A stretch of 64,000 nucleotides of DNA from Clarkia xantiana subsp. parviflora (GCA_036873135.1 JAPTYO010000007.1:17714763-17778762); one strand, 5' to 3'; positions 11,721-23,168 are shown, numbered from the stretch's first letter. The notes: generated by a model not told the origin, from the letters alone. Numbers and translations are program-made.

Positions 11721-13421
11721 ATGGTGTCCAGATGTTTCGGCCTCCATCACCATCTTTATCCCCACTCCACCTACCACTCTAAACCTGCAGCTAAGCTTCT
11801 TCTAACTGATCCCCTCCGCCTTCACAATGGAGGAAGAAGAACAAGTATCCGCCCCCAGTTCCTCTCTCTTCCTCCGTCGATCCGATCCGCCCCGATCCCG
11901 ATGGTGGCCAAGCAGCCGGGTCCGGACACGAGCCTCGACGGGTTCAACCCGGACCCGACCCTGACAAACGACGACCTCCGCCCCACGCTACCCCACGAGC
12001 GGACCTTCACGGGTTGGGAGATGGCTAGCCTATGGGTCGGCCTAGTGGTCGGGGTCCCTTCTTACTACCTCGCGGGTTCCCTAGTCGACCTCGGCATGGC
12101 CTGGTGGCAAGGGATCGCCACCGTTGTTGCAGCCAACATCATCCTCCTCGCCCCGCTAATCTTAACAGGCCACCCCGGGACACGTTACGGGATCTCCTTC
12201 CCCGTACTAGCCCGATCGTCGTTCGGGATCCGCGGGGCCCACATCCCGACGCTTCTTCGGGCCTTGGTGGGCTGCGGTTGGTATGGGATCGAGACGTGGA
12301 TCGGTGGGGAAGCGATTTTCCTCCTCTTGCCGAAAGCCATCAAGGAGTCTTCTTTATCGGGCCAGATTCCGTGGCTCGGTACTTCGCCGCTGGAGTTCGC
12401 GTGCTTCATCGTGTTCTGGACGGCCCAATTGGCCGTAGTATGGAAAGGAATGGACGGGATTCGGGAGCTCGAGAAGTACTCCGCTCCGATCCTCATAACC
12501 CTAACCTCGTGCCTACTCGCTTGGGCCTACATTAAAGCGGGCGGGTTTGGGCACATGCTATCGCTATCGTCGCGTCTCACTTCGGGCCAGTTTTGGGCAC
12601 TATTTTTCCCTTCCCTAACCGCGAATATTAGCTTTTGGGCCACGCTGGCGCTTAACATACCCGATTTCACCCGATACGCCCGGACCCAGAAGGACCAGAT
12701 CACCGGCCAAGTGGGCCTTCCGATATTCATGGGTTTGTTCACATTCGTGGGCCTCGCCGTGACCTCGTCGACCAAAGTCATATTCGGCGAGGTCATTTCC
12801 AGCCCGATTCAACTCCTAGAGAGAATCGGCGGGCCTGTGACGATTATTCTCGCCATTCTGGGTATCAGCCTGGCCACCGTCACAACGAACATTGCCGCCA
12901 ATGTGGTGGCCCCCGCTAATGCCCTAGTAAACCTTAGTCCATCTAAGTTCACCTTTCAAAGAGGGGCCCTCTTGACGGCACTCCTCGGGATAGCCTTCCA
13001 GCCTTGGCGGCTCCTACAGTCGAGCGAGAGCTTCGTGTACACGTGGCTCGTGGGGTACTCGGCTTTGCTCGGCCCGATAGGAGGGATTATTTTAGCGGAC
13101 TACTATCTCATTCGTGGGACCCGACTCAATGTTAGGGACCTCTACTCGATGGATCCTCGCGGTGAGTATTATTACTCTGGAGGATATAATGTAGCGGCCA
13201 TCACGGCATTGGTGGTCGGGATTGCTCCGGTGGTTCCGGGTTTGTTGGAGAAGGTTGGGATTGTGTCGGAAGTTGGAGACATGTTGGGTGTTGTATATAA
13301 CAATGCATGGTTCATTAGCTTCTTTTTGGCTGCTCTGGTGTATTGGATGCTCTCCAAATTGACTGGACAGTCTAGAAGGATGCCGTCTTCTTATGATCCT
13401 CTATTACCCACTGAGACCTAA
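11721..13421 (+). CDS. PLUTO: Plastidic nucleobase transporter, NCS1 family (PLUTO-like)
   Basis: Nucleobase:cation symporter-1 family protein, similar to Arabidopsis PLUTO (At5g03555), the inner-envelope plastid transporter for uracil, adenine and guanine. A single exon of 567 codons gives 566 aa. The first 60-65 residues are rich in S, R, H and P and poor in acid residues, as expected for a chloroplast transit peptide. About twelve hydrophobic segments follow from roughly residue 100. Family hallmarks seen include the GWEMASLW opening, [21 protein letters not shown], the [13 protein letters not shown] segment, [11 protein letters not shown] and [14 protein letters not shown]. The frame stays open upstream of 11721, but that ATG is the first in-frame methionine. 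GC content is far above the flanks, which is common in intronless plant genes. No damage is visible. Confidence 0.92.
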   Translation: MVSRCFGLHHHLYPHSTYHSKPAAKLLLTDPLRLHNGGRRTSIRPQFLSLPPSIRSAPIPMVAKQPGPDTSLDGFNPDPTLTNDDLRPTLPHERTFTGWEMASLWVGLVVGVPSYYLAGSLVDLGMAWWQGIATVVAANIILLAPLILTGHPGTRYGISFPVLARSSFGIRGAHIPTLLRALVGCGWYGIETWIGGEAIFLLLPKAIKESSLSGQIPWLGTSPLEFACFIVFWTAQLAVVWKGMDGIRELEKYSAPILITLTSCLLAWAYIKAGGFGHMLSLSSRLTSGQFWALFFPSLTANISFWATLALNIPDFTRYARTQKDQITGQVGLPIFMGLFTFVGLAVTSSTKVIFGEVISSPIQLLERIGGPVTIILAILGISLATVTTNIAANVVAPANALVNLSPSKFTFQRGALLTALLGIAFQPWRLLQSSESFVYTWLVGYSALLGPIGGIILADYYLIRGTRLNVRDLYSMDPRGEYYYSGGYNVAAITALVVGIAPVVPGLLEKVGIVSEVGDMLGVVYNNAWFISFFLAALVYWMLSKLTGQSRRMPSSYDPLLPTET

Positions 13422-13583
13422 TTGATTTGAATTATTATTGGAATGGCTCATGAATCATGATGTTTATTAACTCTGTGTTCATCTTAAATCGCGCTTTGTT
13501 TTCCATGTAATTACAAGTCGGAATTAAGAAAAAAATTCCCTGAATAATTAAGGATTTAATAGAAACTTGCAGATGAATTTTAA

Positions 13584-13659
13584 GAGCATCCACAATCACA
13601 CAACGCCAACTTCTATTTCACCTGCTGGCTGCTCTTGCTACAAATAGTTTAGGATGCTC
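13584..13659. mobile_element. 76-bp MITE with GAGCATCC ends (PIF/Harbinger-like)
   Basis: Begins GAGCATCCACAAT and ends GGATGCTC, an 8-bp perfect terminal inverted repeat. It is flanked by TAA on both sides (13581-13583 and 13660-13662), a 3-bp duplication as made by PIF/Harbinger elements. It shares its ends with the larger element at 18446-19306, so it is probably an internally deleted relative. Confidence 0.65.
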
Positions 13660-14480
13660 TAATTAACCATATGAAATTACAACGCATATATATATAATTA
13701 AGGTTTAAAAAGTATTTTAGTATCAAATGTTCGAACAAAGTTAGACTTTTAGTCTCATACGTTTGCATTTCCTAGACTTTTGGTACTTTTGGTGTATCCG
13801 TTATTTGACCATTAAATACTGTTTGGAGATAGAACCGGGAGCGATCTCTGACTCAATCCATAAGCTCGTTGAGATTCCCTACTAAAACAAATTGGTGATA
13901 TTAGAAGTAGCTCATTAAGCTTATATAGTGTTCTAACTTTTTCAAACTACCCAATTTGGTACAATTCACTCACACGTACACATAATAAATTAATAATCTT
14001 CTTCTTACATGTGAATCCATCGCAGCTCTCTAAACGGGAATTCTATACGCATCGTTTAAAGTCAGACACAAACTATGAAATTTTCAAACTAGCCCTTGAA
14101 CAACCACACCATGTCACGTGTCAAAGCACAAACTCAAACCTGTATATAACAAATCTTGTTGTATCAACTAATTCTAATCACGCACAATTCTTGTGCATAT
14201 TAATATTTATTCTAACTCTACTCGGCATCATCGGAAACCATTTAATTTTGTGTAGATGATCAAATAGATTTTTTAGCATGTAGGTCAAAAATACATTTTG
14301 AATTAAAATTTAAATATTAAATTAGGTCGATTGAATTTTTAGAACTTTTACAACTTACACGTATTTTAGCTTAAAATTTATATTATATATGTTTAATAAT
14401 TCAAAATTGAATTGATGTAAAACGTGAAGTCGCTATATTCTTTATTTATGTGAATGATAACAATTAATCTGTATTAATTC

Positions 14481-15172
14481 AGGGTGTTTGGATGGACGTA
14501 ATGTGAGATGTAATCTCACATTACGTCCCACATTACATCAACATTTCGTTGTTTGGTTTGTCAAACGACGTAATGTGCATTATAATCTCAAATTACGTCT
14601 AAATTCCATTCAACGAAATGTGAGATTACATCAAAAAACGGATGTAATGTGCGATTACTTCCAACATTACGGAGTGTTATTATTTATTAAATAAACAAAA
14701 TATTTTGTATTATCATTATAGCTTATTATGATAATAATTTTGTTATTATTAGTAGTTTTTTTTATCTACTTCATAACTCATTATTATAATAAATAATAAC
14801 GCCCATAATGTTCGTATAAAATGATTAAAATCTTTTCAATGCATTTTTTATGAAATTTATCTTATAAAACTTCATTTATAATATCTCAACATTAGAATTT
14901 TAATAGTTGTGCATATTGAGTTTACATGTTTTATTTTTAGAATTCATAAAAGATTATAGCATTAACCACAAAACATAAACTTTAAGAAGTTAGATGTGTC
15001 AAAATATAACATAACTATTGCCCACCCTAATTACAATCCACGTTGCACCATAACTAAACAGGTAATTAATACAATATAATATTATATTTTATATTACATT
15101 ATTAATTACAAATAAACACATTATTTATAATATCAATTTCAAATAATTTCATGTTATAATGTGTCAAACGCC
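14481..15172. mobile_element. Possible MITE next to the LOR stop codon
   Basis: The left end reads GGGTGTTTGG and the right end, read inward on the minus strand, TGGCGTTTGA, so the ends are imperfect inverted copies. Just inside the left end (14495-14527) is a perfect hairpin: a 15-bp stem starting GACGTAATGTG with a 3-base loop. The related string CGTAATGTG recurs further in (14570-14660). No clear target duplication was found, so the superfamily and the exact ends are open. Confidence 0.4.
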
Positions 15173-15173
15173 A

Positions 15174-18100
15174 CTAAAAGAAAGCAAATACGTATACAAC
15201 AAGTGCAACAATGAAAGCATAATCGATGTTGGGATACACCATCACGCTGACAAGGTCCTCCCCTTTTTTTACATTCCTGATGTTTTCCTTCTTATGCGTT
15301 ATCTGTAATAAATAATAAAACAAAGAATATATATATCTGATTAGGCGATTAATTATAAAGTCTAATATTTTGAAAAAATAATAGAGAATTCCTAATAGTT
15401 TTATATTAATTATGTTCTCTAAAAATGACATAGTCATAGATGATTGTTGGAGAAATTTATGCACACGGAAAAATGCTATAGCACGCGAAAAGTTCCACGT
15501 ACATAAAATTGGTTCAATCGAACTTGATTGTAATCAATTCAGTAAAAAAAACCATTTTTTTGCATAAGTAGTACGGTTTGAGATTAAGCTAAAATAAACC
15601 GATTTAATAATTAACCAGACTGCTTTAATAATTTAATGTAAATTCCTTAAATATTAAGGTTTGTCCCTTTTTTATGGTAAAAAAGATAAAGTAAACTCAA
15701 CTAAATTAAACTAAACTAAACTAAATTCCTTAAATATTTATTAGTTGTTTTTAGGGGTATGCAAACTTTTAGTTTTACAATGCTCACCAAGACGGGATGG
15801 CATTTACACTCCAAATCCTGACGTTTTTTCACCTAAACTTAAATGGCATCTACTTCGCGTAAACCTACACATTTTAGAGGCTTTGAAAAGTAGCCGAGCT
15901 TCTTGGGATTGGTTGAGTATACTTGAGAGAGGGGACATATTATCTAAGGCATGGCTAGTCTAATAAACTTTCACTTGAACTGACCTTAAGATGACTTTCA
16001 CTTAATAACTACCGACATGGGTTAGAAAATGAAGCCTGACGGTATTAGATACGCGAGTTTCAGATCTCATACGTCTACTAGAAAGACATCGGGACCTCAC
16101 TCCAATTGAGACTATTATTTCATAATCTTAGCAAGTGGAGATTCGAGCAATCCGAACTCAATGTGAGAGAGGACTTGACAAAATTGTGTGGCCAACCTCG
16201 AGAAAGGGTGAAGCGAAGTCGAACCTCGTATACCATGCACTTTGTGAAGCAACCCAGCCCCGCAATTAACGGGCACCGCTTCAAGATTGGTTTTGTCCAG
16301 AATTTGGCGATACTTTTGGAAGGGTAATACCGCATCAAAAGTAAAACATTTTATTTGGAAAAGTTATGCAAGAGCCCTACCCATGATGAGTTGAATCGAA
16401 GGGGGGTTGATACATATATATATATATATTTTAAATATTCATTTTGTAATGGCGTGTGACGACGGATCATGTATTATTGCATCGTCTTTGGACTAAGCTA
16501 GTTTGGTTTGATGGAATGGCATTCGTTGGCAATATGAAGGTGTGACAACTTGACCAGATTTTGTGGAGGAGACGAGAATCAATGAGGAATAGGGGGTTGA
16601 TTTGGAGGCTATCTTAAAACTCCAAAAGGAATAGAACATAAAAACTGTCTTAATTTTGACCAATGTGTCAGTTTGGTGTTTGAGGTTTAAATAGACTGTC
16701 TGAATTTTCATATTTGTTGATATTTGGTGTCTCCTTCTATTTTTGGGGTTAAATTGGACGAAATGTGGTCACGTGACCAGCATGTGAGTGGATAATTTTA
16801 AAAATTCCTAAAATAGCCCCCTTTCAATTTCGGCCACCACCAACAATTCCGGCCACCACCGCCGATTCCGGCCCGATCACCTTCTTCTCCTCCTTCTCCT
16901 TCTCCTTCTCCTTCTCCTTCTCCTTCTCCTCTCTCTAAGCCATAACCAGCTGCACCGTTGTGGCCGGAATCGGAGGTGGGGTGGCCGGAATCGGGGTGGG
17001 TGACCGAAATCGGAGGTGGGGTGGCCGGAATCGGAGGTGAGGTGGCCGAAATCGGGGCGGGTGGCCGGAATCGTAGTTGGGGTGGCCGGAATCGGGGTGG
17101 GTGGCCGGAATCAGAGACTTAAAAAAGGGGGGAATAGTCTTTTCAACTCAATCCGTTAAAATTAACCCCAAATCTAACGGAAAACTAAATAACAACAAAA
17201 TTAAAAATTAGGACACCAAATATCAACAGTTCAAAATTGAGACACCAAACTGACATTCGGGTCAAAAGTGAGACAGTTTTTAGGTTCTATTCCCAACTCC
17301 AAATGAAGGTCACGACGTGGGAGATTTGGAAGGAAAGCTGTCGAGCCTTTTATAAACGAGACATTTTGAATTCAAGGATATTGGTGAATCATATTCGACG
17401 TTTTAGTGCAAAATTGTGGTGGGCTCGAGACCTTCGGACTGAGTCGGGCGGGCAAAACTGCCACGAAGTTGCTCAATTGTGGATTCGCCCACCAGGTGAC
17501 ACCATATCGATTTGTTGTGATGGCTCTTGGGTGCAGGGAACAAGACCAGGTGGAGCCGGTGTTATTGCTCGAGATTGTGAGGGTTGGCTCAATGTACACT
17601 GCCATTCCTCATGCTGAGATATTAATGCAACAAATGTCGAAGCAATAACCACATTACAAGCAGTGGAGTTGACCGTTTTTCACCGATGGGAGAAAGTAGA
17701 CATAGAATCGGATGCGTAGTACATATTTCGCCAAATCCGAGGAGAGGCCACAATTGATTGGAAGCTTGTCAACTCATTAGTGATATTCATCAAATATCAA
17801 ATTATATTCCGGAGATTCATTGGAAGTTGAGAGAATGTGCATCATGTCCATTAAAAAATTACCAATTTGCCCCAAAAATAACAACCAATAGAAAAATGTC
17901 CCAGCAAGTTTTTTTATGAAAATATTCATTGCCAGAAATAACAACTATAGCACAATTTGTTTTCCCAATTTTCCTTTATTTAGGCTTAGGTTTTATGATT
18001 TATTTAGTTTTATGGATTTTTAAGATTAAGTGAACGGTTTGGACGAGTTAATTCTAAATGATAAAACAGTTTAAGATATTTATTATTTTGGGTTAATCTA

Positions 18101-19008
18101 GTCAAACAGTTTACCTAACAAAATTTTAAAAATTAGGGCTTTTGTAATTTTAATTTTTTTTTTAACTTTATTTGATTGGGTAAGGGGTTATTACAACCTC
18201 TCTCTTTTTGCTAAACCACAAAAAAAAGAATTCAAGAAATGTTTATATAGTATGTAATGAATATGAAGTTCAATACACTCTAATAAATTAAGTGGATGCT
18301 AGACCCTAAAGAAGGAAGAAAAAAAATAACAGAGTTAGTATTTCTGGTAATTGGTATAAACTTGTTGGTTTTTTTTTTTTTTTTTTTGGTGGTTCTTTGG
18401 AAGCAAAATTGGTAAATTTAGGGTTATTTGTTTTTGTTTCTATAAGAGCATCCACAATGGTATTACATATTTTGCTTTCCTTAAAAAGTGTTATGTATGC
18501 TTTTTATTAGGGCTGGCAATTCGTGTAGGCCGTGCGGATTCGTGTCGTGTTTTGGGGTCAGCCCAAACACGGCCCAACCCGACCCAATATGAAAAACTGG
18601 CACAAAAAACCTATAGTAAATTGAATAAAAAAAATAATATTTAACCATTTTAGTTTAAAACATCGTGTTATCGTGTCGTGCTGTGTCACTAATATCAAAC
18701 TCAAACCCGTAATTTTCGTGTCGGCCCATCGTGCTGAGCCCGAATTGCCAGCCCTACTTTTTATGTGTGGTTTAAGGAATACATAAATATATGTAATGCT
18801 TAAATAATAGTAGGTCTACAATAGTTTTACTTAACCATCTTACGTAAACATATTTTATTATTAAATTTTAACGACTAATTTAAAAAGTAGTTATAATTAA
18901 AGTTTCAATTGTGTCGTTACAATCGGCTAAAAAAAATTTGTGTTGTTACAATTAAGTTTTTGTCTAATTTTGCAACGAGATTTGTGTTATTTGTTATATA
19001 TATATTGC

Positions 19009-19065
<57 letters not shown>

Positions 19066-20555
19066 GTTATATATGGAATGGAACGACTTCGTTTGGAAAA
19101 AAAAATAAGGATAATTAATTTTACGTAAACATAAAACATTCCTTATATTTAATGAATGCTTTTTGTAAAAATATAAATTTACATGTGAGTCCCATTTTTA
19201 AGGAATACTATGTAAAACCACTGTAAATAGTTTTTTTCACTTTAAATAAATAAATATGTAGGACCCACGTTTACGTAATCCTTACGTAATATCACTGTGG
19301 ATGCTCTAATAATATTAAAAAGAAACCGTAAAACATTTTTTTCTCAATTAAAGGAATAATCTAGTAATGACGAACCTAAACTTATCTCGCTACGTAATGT
19401 TTGAGCTCTTCTGATAATGGTTTAGGGTTTTTTTTTCCAACTACAGTCAGTGCAAAATCATCACATGTATTACCCCCGTCAACATAACCCACTAGCTTGC
19501 CCGTTAACTATTAAGCCCTAGTTTTACTTGCATCACTCTATGTCTGGCGCGATATATGAGACAAGCAAGACCTGATATTTTAATTAGATTTCCGCAAAAT
19601 GACTTTCCTTCTCTTTTCATATTTAAGTTTTTTTATACGCAAATATTGAACCAGTGGACCGGTGAACCGACCGGTTTTCTAAAAACAATAATGTTGGACT
19701 GGATTCACTTAAATTCTGGTATTTTTATCTAACCGAATCATCTCATGAGTGAGTATCGGCTCTTGATTAGCTCGCTGATCCAATCCGGTTCTTATAACAT
19801 TATCCTTAACTACTAGATCACCTCATCTCCGGTATTTATCTTTTCTATTAATTTTGACGCATTTAATAATATGGGAAAAACAATTTTTAACAACGGTATT
19901 CAATTTCAAGGATGGTTTGAAGGAAAAAAAAAAAGGGGATGGTTGGTTCTGCAAATTAGTTACGGAACTTACTTGGGCGACAATGTCGTTAGTGTTACCA
20001 ACATAAATGGCCCAGGATCCTTCCGACCAACTGCCCTCAATCCTATAATCCCAGACAGTCTCGTTAGAGTTTTGTCCGAGGAAGACATGGATTTCGAATT
20101 TTGTCTCCGACGACTCTATCCCCTCCGCGGACTTAACCCTAAAGAGCAAATCCTCCTCTTCTATGCTCTGACCACGGAACACGGGCGTAGTAAAATGCGA
20201 GCTACTAAACACCTGCATATATAAATACCAGGAAGAAATTAACGTCGGAAATCACGATATGGCGGCGCGTGAAGCCAGGAAGACGATATTATTATAATCG
20301 ATCATGAACCTTATGGTGTAGAGTCAGGAGGGTATGCTTGCCGGAAGGGTCGAGTAGTTTACTGTTTAACGTCAATGTAGGAGACTTTACTTTGAGGATG
20401 ATGGTGCCGTTGCTGTCTGTGACATAAAAGGTGCATTCCCCCATTTTTCGGAAGGTGAGGTCGACGGGGTACGAAACCACGTAGTCCTGGCCGAGCACCG
20501 CCACTGGAGATTGCAACGTGGCTATGGTCGGGGCGGCTGGGACGGCTTCTTCCAT
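15174..20555 (-). CDS. LURP-one-related (LOR) protein with a transposon-filled intron
   Basis: LOR family (tubby-like fold; Arabidopsis LURP1 is needed for basal defence, most others are uncharacterised). Exons on the minus strand: 20555-20310, 20212-19973 and 15302-15174; all borders are GT/AG and the product is 204 aa, normal for the family. Exon 1 carries the YPVDLTFRK and FYVTDSNGTIILKV segments, exon 2 VFRGQSIEEEDLLFRVK and the GSWSEGSWAIYVG motif ending IVAQ, and exon 3 VMVYPNIDYAFIVALVV. Exon 1 was ended at the AAG/GTTCAT donor because it restores alignment with LOR proteins; reading on hits a stop. Intron 2 (15303-19972, 4.67 kb) holds a LINE fragment and at least three MITEs. The last six residues (YVFAFF) differ from the usual C-terminus, and the stop codon touches a MITE-like element. 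It is plausibly functional if the long intron is spliced. Confidence 0.8.
15740..17870 (+). pseudogene. LINE retrotransposon 3' fragment (zinc-knuckle/RNase H region), broken
   Basis: Lies inside intron 2 of the LOR gene on the opposite strand. Around 15880-15960 the frame reads SWDWLSILERGDILSKAW, like the stretch after the reverse transcriptase in plant LINEs. At 17300-17710 it reads EIWKESCRAFYKRDI, then DGSWVQGTRPGGAGVIARD, the RNase H signature with its first catalytic aspartate, followed by VEAITTLQAVE. Stops and frame changes interrupt it. A Mutator-type MITE (16627-17294) has split it. It is non-functional. Confidence 0.7.
16627..17294. mobile_element. Mutator-type MITE, 668 bp, inserted in the LINE fragment
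   Basis: Ends match as long terminal inverted repeats of about 100 bp (left GGAATAGAACATAAAAACTG, right complement GGAATAGAACCTAAAAACTG). A perfect 9-bp target duplication AACTCCAAA flanks it (16618-16626 and 17295-17303), the Mutator signature. The interior has a TTCTCC microsatellite (about 16885-16932) and tandem copies of a GTGGCCGGAATCGG motif (about 16967-17113). No transposase is present. Confidence 0.9.
18508..18756. mobile_element. hAT-type MITE, 249 bp, nested
   Basis: Ends TAGGGCTGGCAATTCG and CGAATTGCCAGCCCTA are perfect inverted repeats. A perfect 8-bp target duplication CTTTTTAT flanks the element (18500-18507 and 18757-18764). The subterminal GTGTCG and CGGCCCA motifs parallel those of the 875-bp hAT element at 4876. 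It was inserted into the older MITE at 18446. Confidence 0.92.
19012..19063. repeat. (TA)n microsatellite, about 52 bp
   Basis: An uninterrupted TA dinucleotide run inside the MITE at 18446-19306. Similar shorter TA runs occur at about 4067-4096, 32592-32625 and 36166-36202. Confidence 0.9.
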
Positions 20556-20999
20556 TGCTGCTGCTCATAATAGAGACGAAGCAATACATTATTATTTCCA
20601 GGGTGTAAATATATATTCTTTTTGGGTGATACATCATTATTTATAACTCAAAAATACCAAATAAATCGGGCAACCTTATTTAGTTTAATACGATAATTGA
20701 GGGCTAGTAACCAAAATAACTGCTTCAACTATGATATTGATTTAAATCCCACTCCGATTTTTTTTTTCTTTTTCAAAGGTGTTACGTACATCTGTTATAA
20801 TTTCCGTTAAATAAAATAGAAATAGGTATCGACATGTGAGATCTATCTAACATAAGTTTAAGATGAATTCATTAAGAAATTATAACGGAGGTCTAATTGA
20901 GCGTTCAATATGTCAATAATAAGACGCACGCATTAACTAATTATGCTATTGGCAAGAGAAATATTGACATTTAAATGTAGTCACCAGGAGTTGAGCCTA

Positions 21000-21107
21000 G
21001 AGGCTCTAATACCATGTCAAGAATAAAACTCGTGTCTTAAGCAACTATCTCATAAGTCCGAACTTGTGAGTGAAGGCGTTGGGTACGTTCTTATTCATAT
21101 TTTAACA
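21000..21107 (-). mobile_element. TRIM-type short LTR with primer-binding site
   Basis: Read on the minus strand, a 93-bp LTR starts TGTTAAAATATG (21107) and ends TTCTTGACA (21015). It is followed directly by TGGTATTAGAGCC, complementary to the 3' end of initiator methionine tRNA, the usual plant retrotransposon primer. Short LTRs of this type are typical of TRIM elements. The partner LTR was not found, so this is a remnant. Confidence 0.7.
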
Positions 21108-21296
21108 TCAACCCTACTGATGTTTATGTTTAGTCAATAGCATGAGAAATACTTTAACACAATAAAAGATATGTCACTACAATCATTTCAAATTTTTATC
21201 AGTTCCATTTTGCATCTACGTAAAAAATTATCATATGGTCGACACACTCTTAATTCCAGGTCTAATTTGAGAAAACTTTGTAGTAATTTGGTTCAA

Positions 21297-21430
21297 TTTA
21301 AAGAACCGAATTAATTTTTTAAATAACATATTAAAATAAAATAAAAACATAAATAACACAAAAAACAAATATTTAAAAATATAACACATTACACAGGATG
21401 GACCTGCGTACGCAGGTCCACCTTGCGTGG
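21297..21430 (+). repeat. AT-rich repeat ending in a perfect 20-bp palindrome, copy 1
   Basis: About 100 bp of A/T-rich DNA with the string AACATATTAAAATAAAATA, followed by the self-complementary 20-mer GGACCTGCGTACGCAGGTCC at about 21399-21418. The same arrangement recurs at 23048-23168 and, inverted and degraded, at about 23812-23935. Confidence 0.7.
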
Positions 21431-21591
21431 ATAGTAATGCTGTCTCATCACAAGCGAATATAATAATAGGAGGAGAGGAGATGAGACTTTTTTTTTTGGC
21501 AAATGTAGATATGACTATTAGTTTTATTTTTTCTGGCCTGTGACATGACTAATTAGTTAGAATAAATCCCTCCCTTCCCCTCTCTTGTATG

Positions 21592-22006
21592 CAGTGTTAT
21601 CAGAACCGGACCGGACCGGCGGTCCGACCGCGGTCGGACCGGAACCGGACCCCTCACCGGTCCGATTTGCTTATTTCCGGAGGATGTAAGCGAACCCGGT
21701 TCTAAAGTCCGGTTTTCACCGAACCGGCCGGTTTTGGGCGAACCGGGCGGTTCACCGGTTCGCCGGTTCGGACTCTTTTCATTAAAAAAAATTAAAAAAA
21801 TTAAAAAATTTTTAGGGTAAACTTATAGAGAGGCAGGCCCCGATCCGGACTAAAACCTACATAAGGGTTAACTTACAAAGAGGATATGCAAATTTGCATT
21901 TTTTTTACTAAAATCGGTCGGACCCGGTTCGGACCGGGTCCGACCGGCCGAACCGGGAACCGGTGGCCCTGCCGGTTCAGGCCCCGGTCCGGTTCTGATA
22001 ACACTG
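21592..22006. mobile_element. hAT-type MITE, 415 bp
   Basis: Ends CAGTGTTATCAGAACCGG and CCGGTTCTGATAACACTG are perfect inverted repeats. A perfect 8-bp target duplication CTTGTATG flanks it (21584-21591 and 22007-22014). Subterminal regions are packed with CCGG, GGACC and GGTCC motifs. No coding capacity. Confidence 0.93.
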
Positions 22007-23047
22007 CTTGTATGCACGGCCACTTCCCTCTTCTTTGTTTTGTTTTTTTGTTTTTCTAATTTATATTCTAATATATTTTGTTATATATATAATATTTAAA
22101 ATAAATAATGTAAAAACATAAAATTTTAATTAAATCTGTACTTTTTAAAATTAATTAGGAAAATGGGCAATCAATCTAAATATATTATAATTTCGATATA
22201 GTTAATATGAGATTGACAAGTAAGCTTTTTGCACAATTTTCTTTTTCATATGTGTTAAATTCATTACAATTCATTAGTCCATTTCAAATTTTGATTAGTT
22301 ACATCAACCTAGCGCCTCCACATAAAACTTCTAAAATAAAGCAAAACTTCACATTTTATTTCAGAATCCGTTACATTTTTAACATTCCAAAGTTGAGTTT
22401 TGAACATCGTAAATATTTTGCAGAAAAAATAACAAAAAACAAAAACAAACAAACTCTATACAATAGAAAAATGTTAGCTTTACACCTAACGAGTTGATTT
22501 AAAAAATGCAATAAAATTTGGTTATGAAAAAAAATAATAATAATAATTATATAATTTCACTAAAATAATATTTATATAATTAAACAATGAAGTAAGAAAT
22601 TTACAATACATAAGTTGTAGTGAACATAAATAGCTAATATAATATAAAAAAATAATAATAAAATAAATCACAATCACGTTAACCAGACGTGAGTCGTGAC
22701 TTAATATTTTAATCAGGTCCGATGAGTTTCAAACTTGGGACTTCACAATCAAATCACATAAGCGAATGCTTTTAATTTTAAAAATATTAAATATGAGAAA
22801 ACCACCAATGAATAATTAATATTTTCCCATAAACTCATAAATGATATTTTAAATTTGAAGGCATGCTAATATTTATATTTAATATATTAAAATTTTGGTT
22901 GTTTGTTTTTATAATAAATTTTAAAAAGTGCTATCTTATTTATTAGAAATTGTGCAATTTTACATGTTTGATTCTAAACATTGTATTCTATCAACATCGT
23001 GGAATAAATTAGAAAATAAATAGTAAAAATAAAGAACATGGAGAGGA

Positions 23048-23168
23048 ATCAATTTTTTAAAATAACATATTAAAATAAAATATAGACAAAAATAATAAAT
23101 AAAAAATAAGAATTCAAAATTTAAAATAAAACATGTTGGTCCTGCATACGCAGGACCAACTTGCTTAT
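23048..23168 (+). repeat. Palindrome-ended AT-rich repeat, copy 2
   Basis: Same layout as the copy at 21297-21430: AACATATTAAAATAAAATA, then A-rich DNA, then a near-perfect palindrome, GGTCCTGCATACGCAGGACC, at about 23136-23155, followed by CAACTTGC (copy 1 has CACCTTGC). Confidence 0.7.

Larger units (their letters stand above)
13422..15173. other. Spacer between PLUTO and the last LOR exon, with MITEs
   Basis: The start is the PLUTO 3' UTR. A 76-bp MITE lies at 13584-13659 and a foldback-rich MITE-like block at about 14481-15172. The remaining DNA, including 13700-14480, is AT-rich; no gene was recognised in the short open frames there. Confidence 0.5.
18446..19306. mobile_element. TAA-flanked MITE (PIF/Harbinger-like) containing a hAT MITE
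   Basis: Ends GAGCATCCACAATGG and CACTGTGGATGCTC are inverted copies and TAA flanks both sides (18443-18445, 19307-19309). It contains the hAT element 18508-18756 and a (TA)n tract at about 19012-19063. Total 861 bp, roughly 600 bp without the insertion. It lies in the LOR intron. Confidence 0.75.
20556..21591. other. Upstream region of the LOR gene, with retroelement traces
   Basis: The first few hundred bases are the LOR promoter side (minus-strand gene). Further out lie a short LTR with primer-binding site (21000-21107) and an AT-rich repeat ending in a 20-bp palindrome (21297-21430). No gene is seen. Confidence 0.5.

Noticed and set aside
12032..12535. 167-codon plus-strand open frame overlapping the PLUTO gene
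   Set aside because: It lies in another frame of the GC-rich PLUTO coding sequence, reads as an arginine/proline-rich string, and has no family features.
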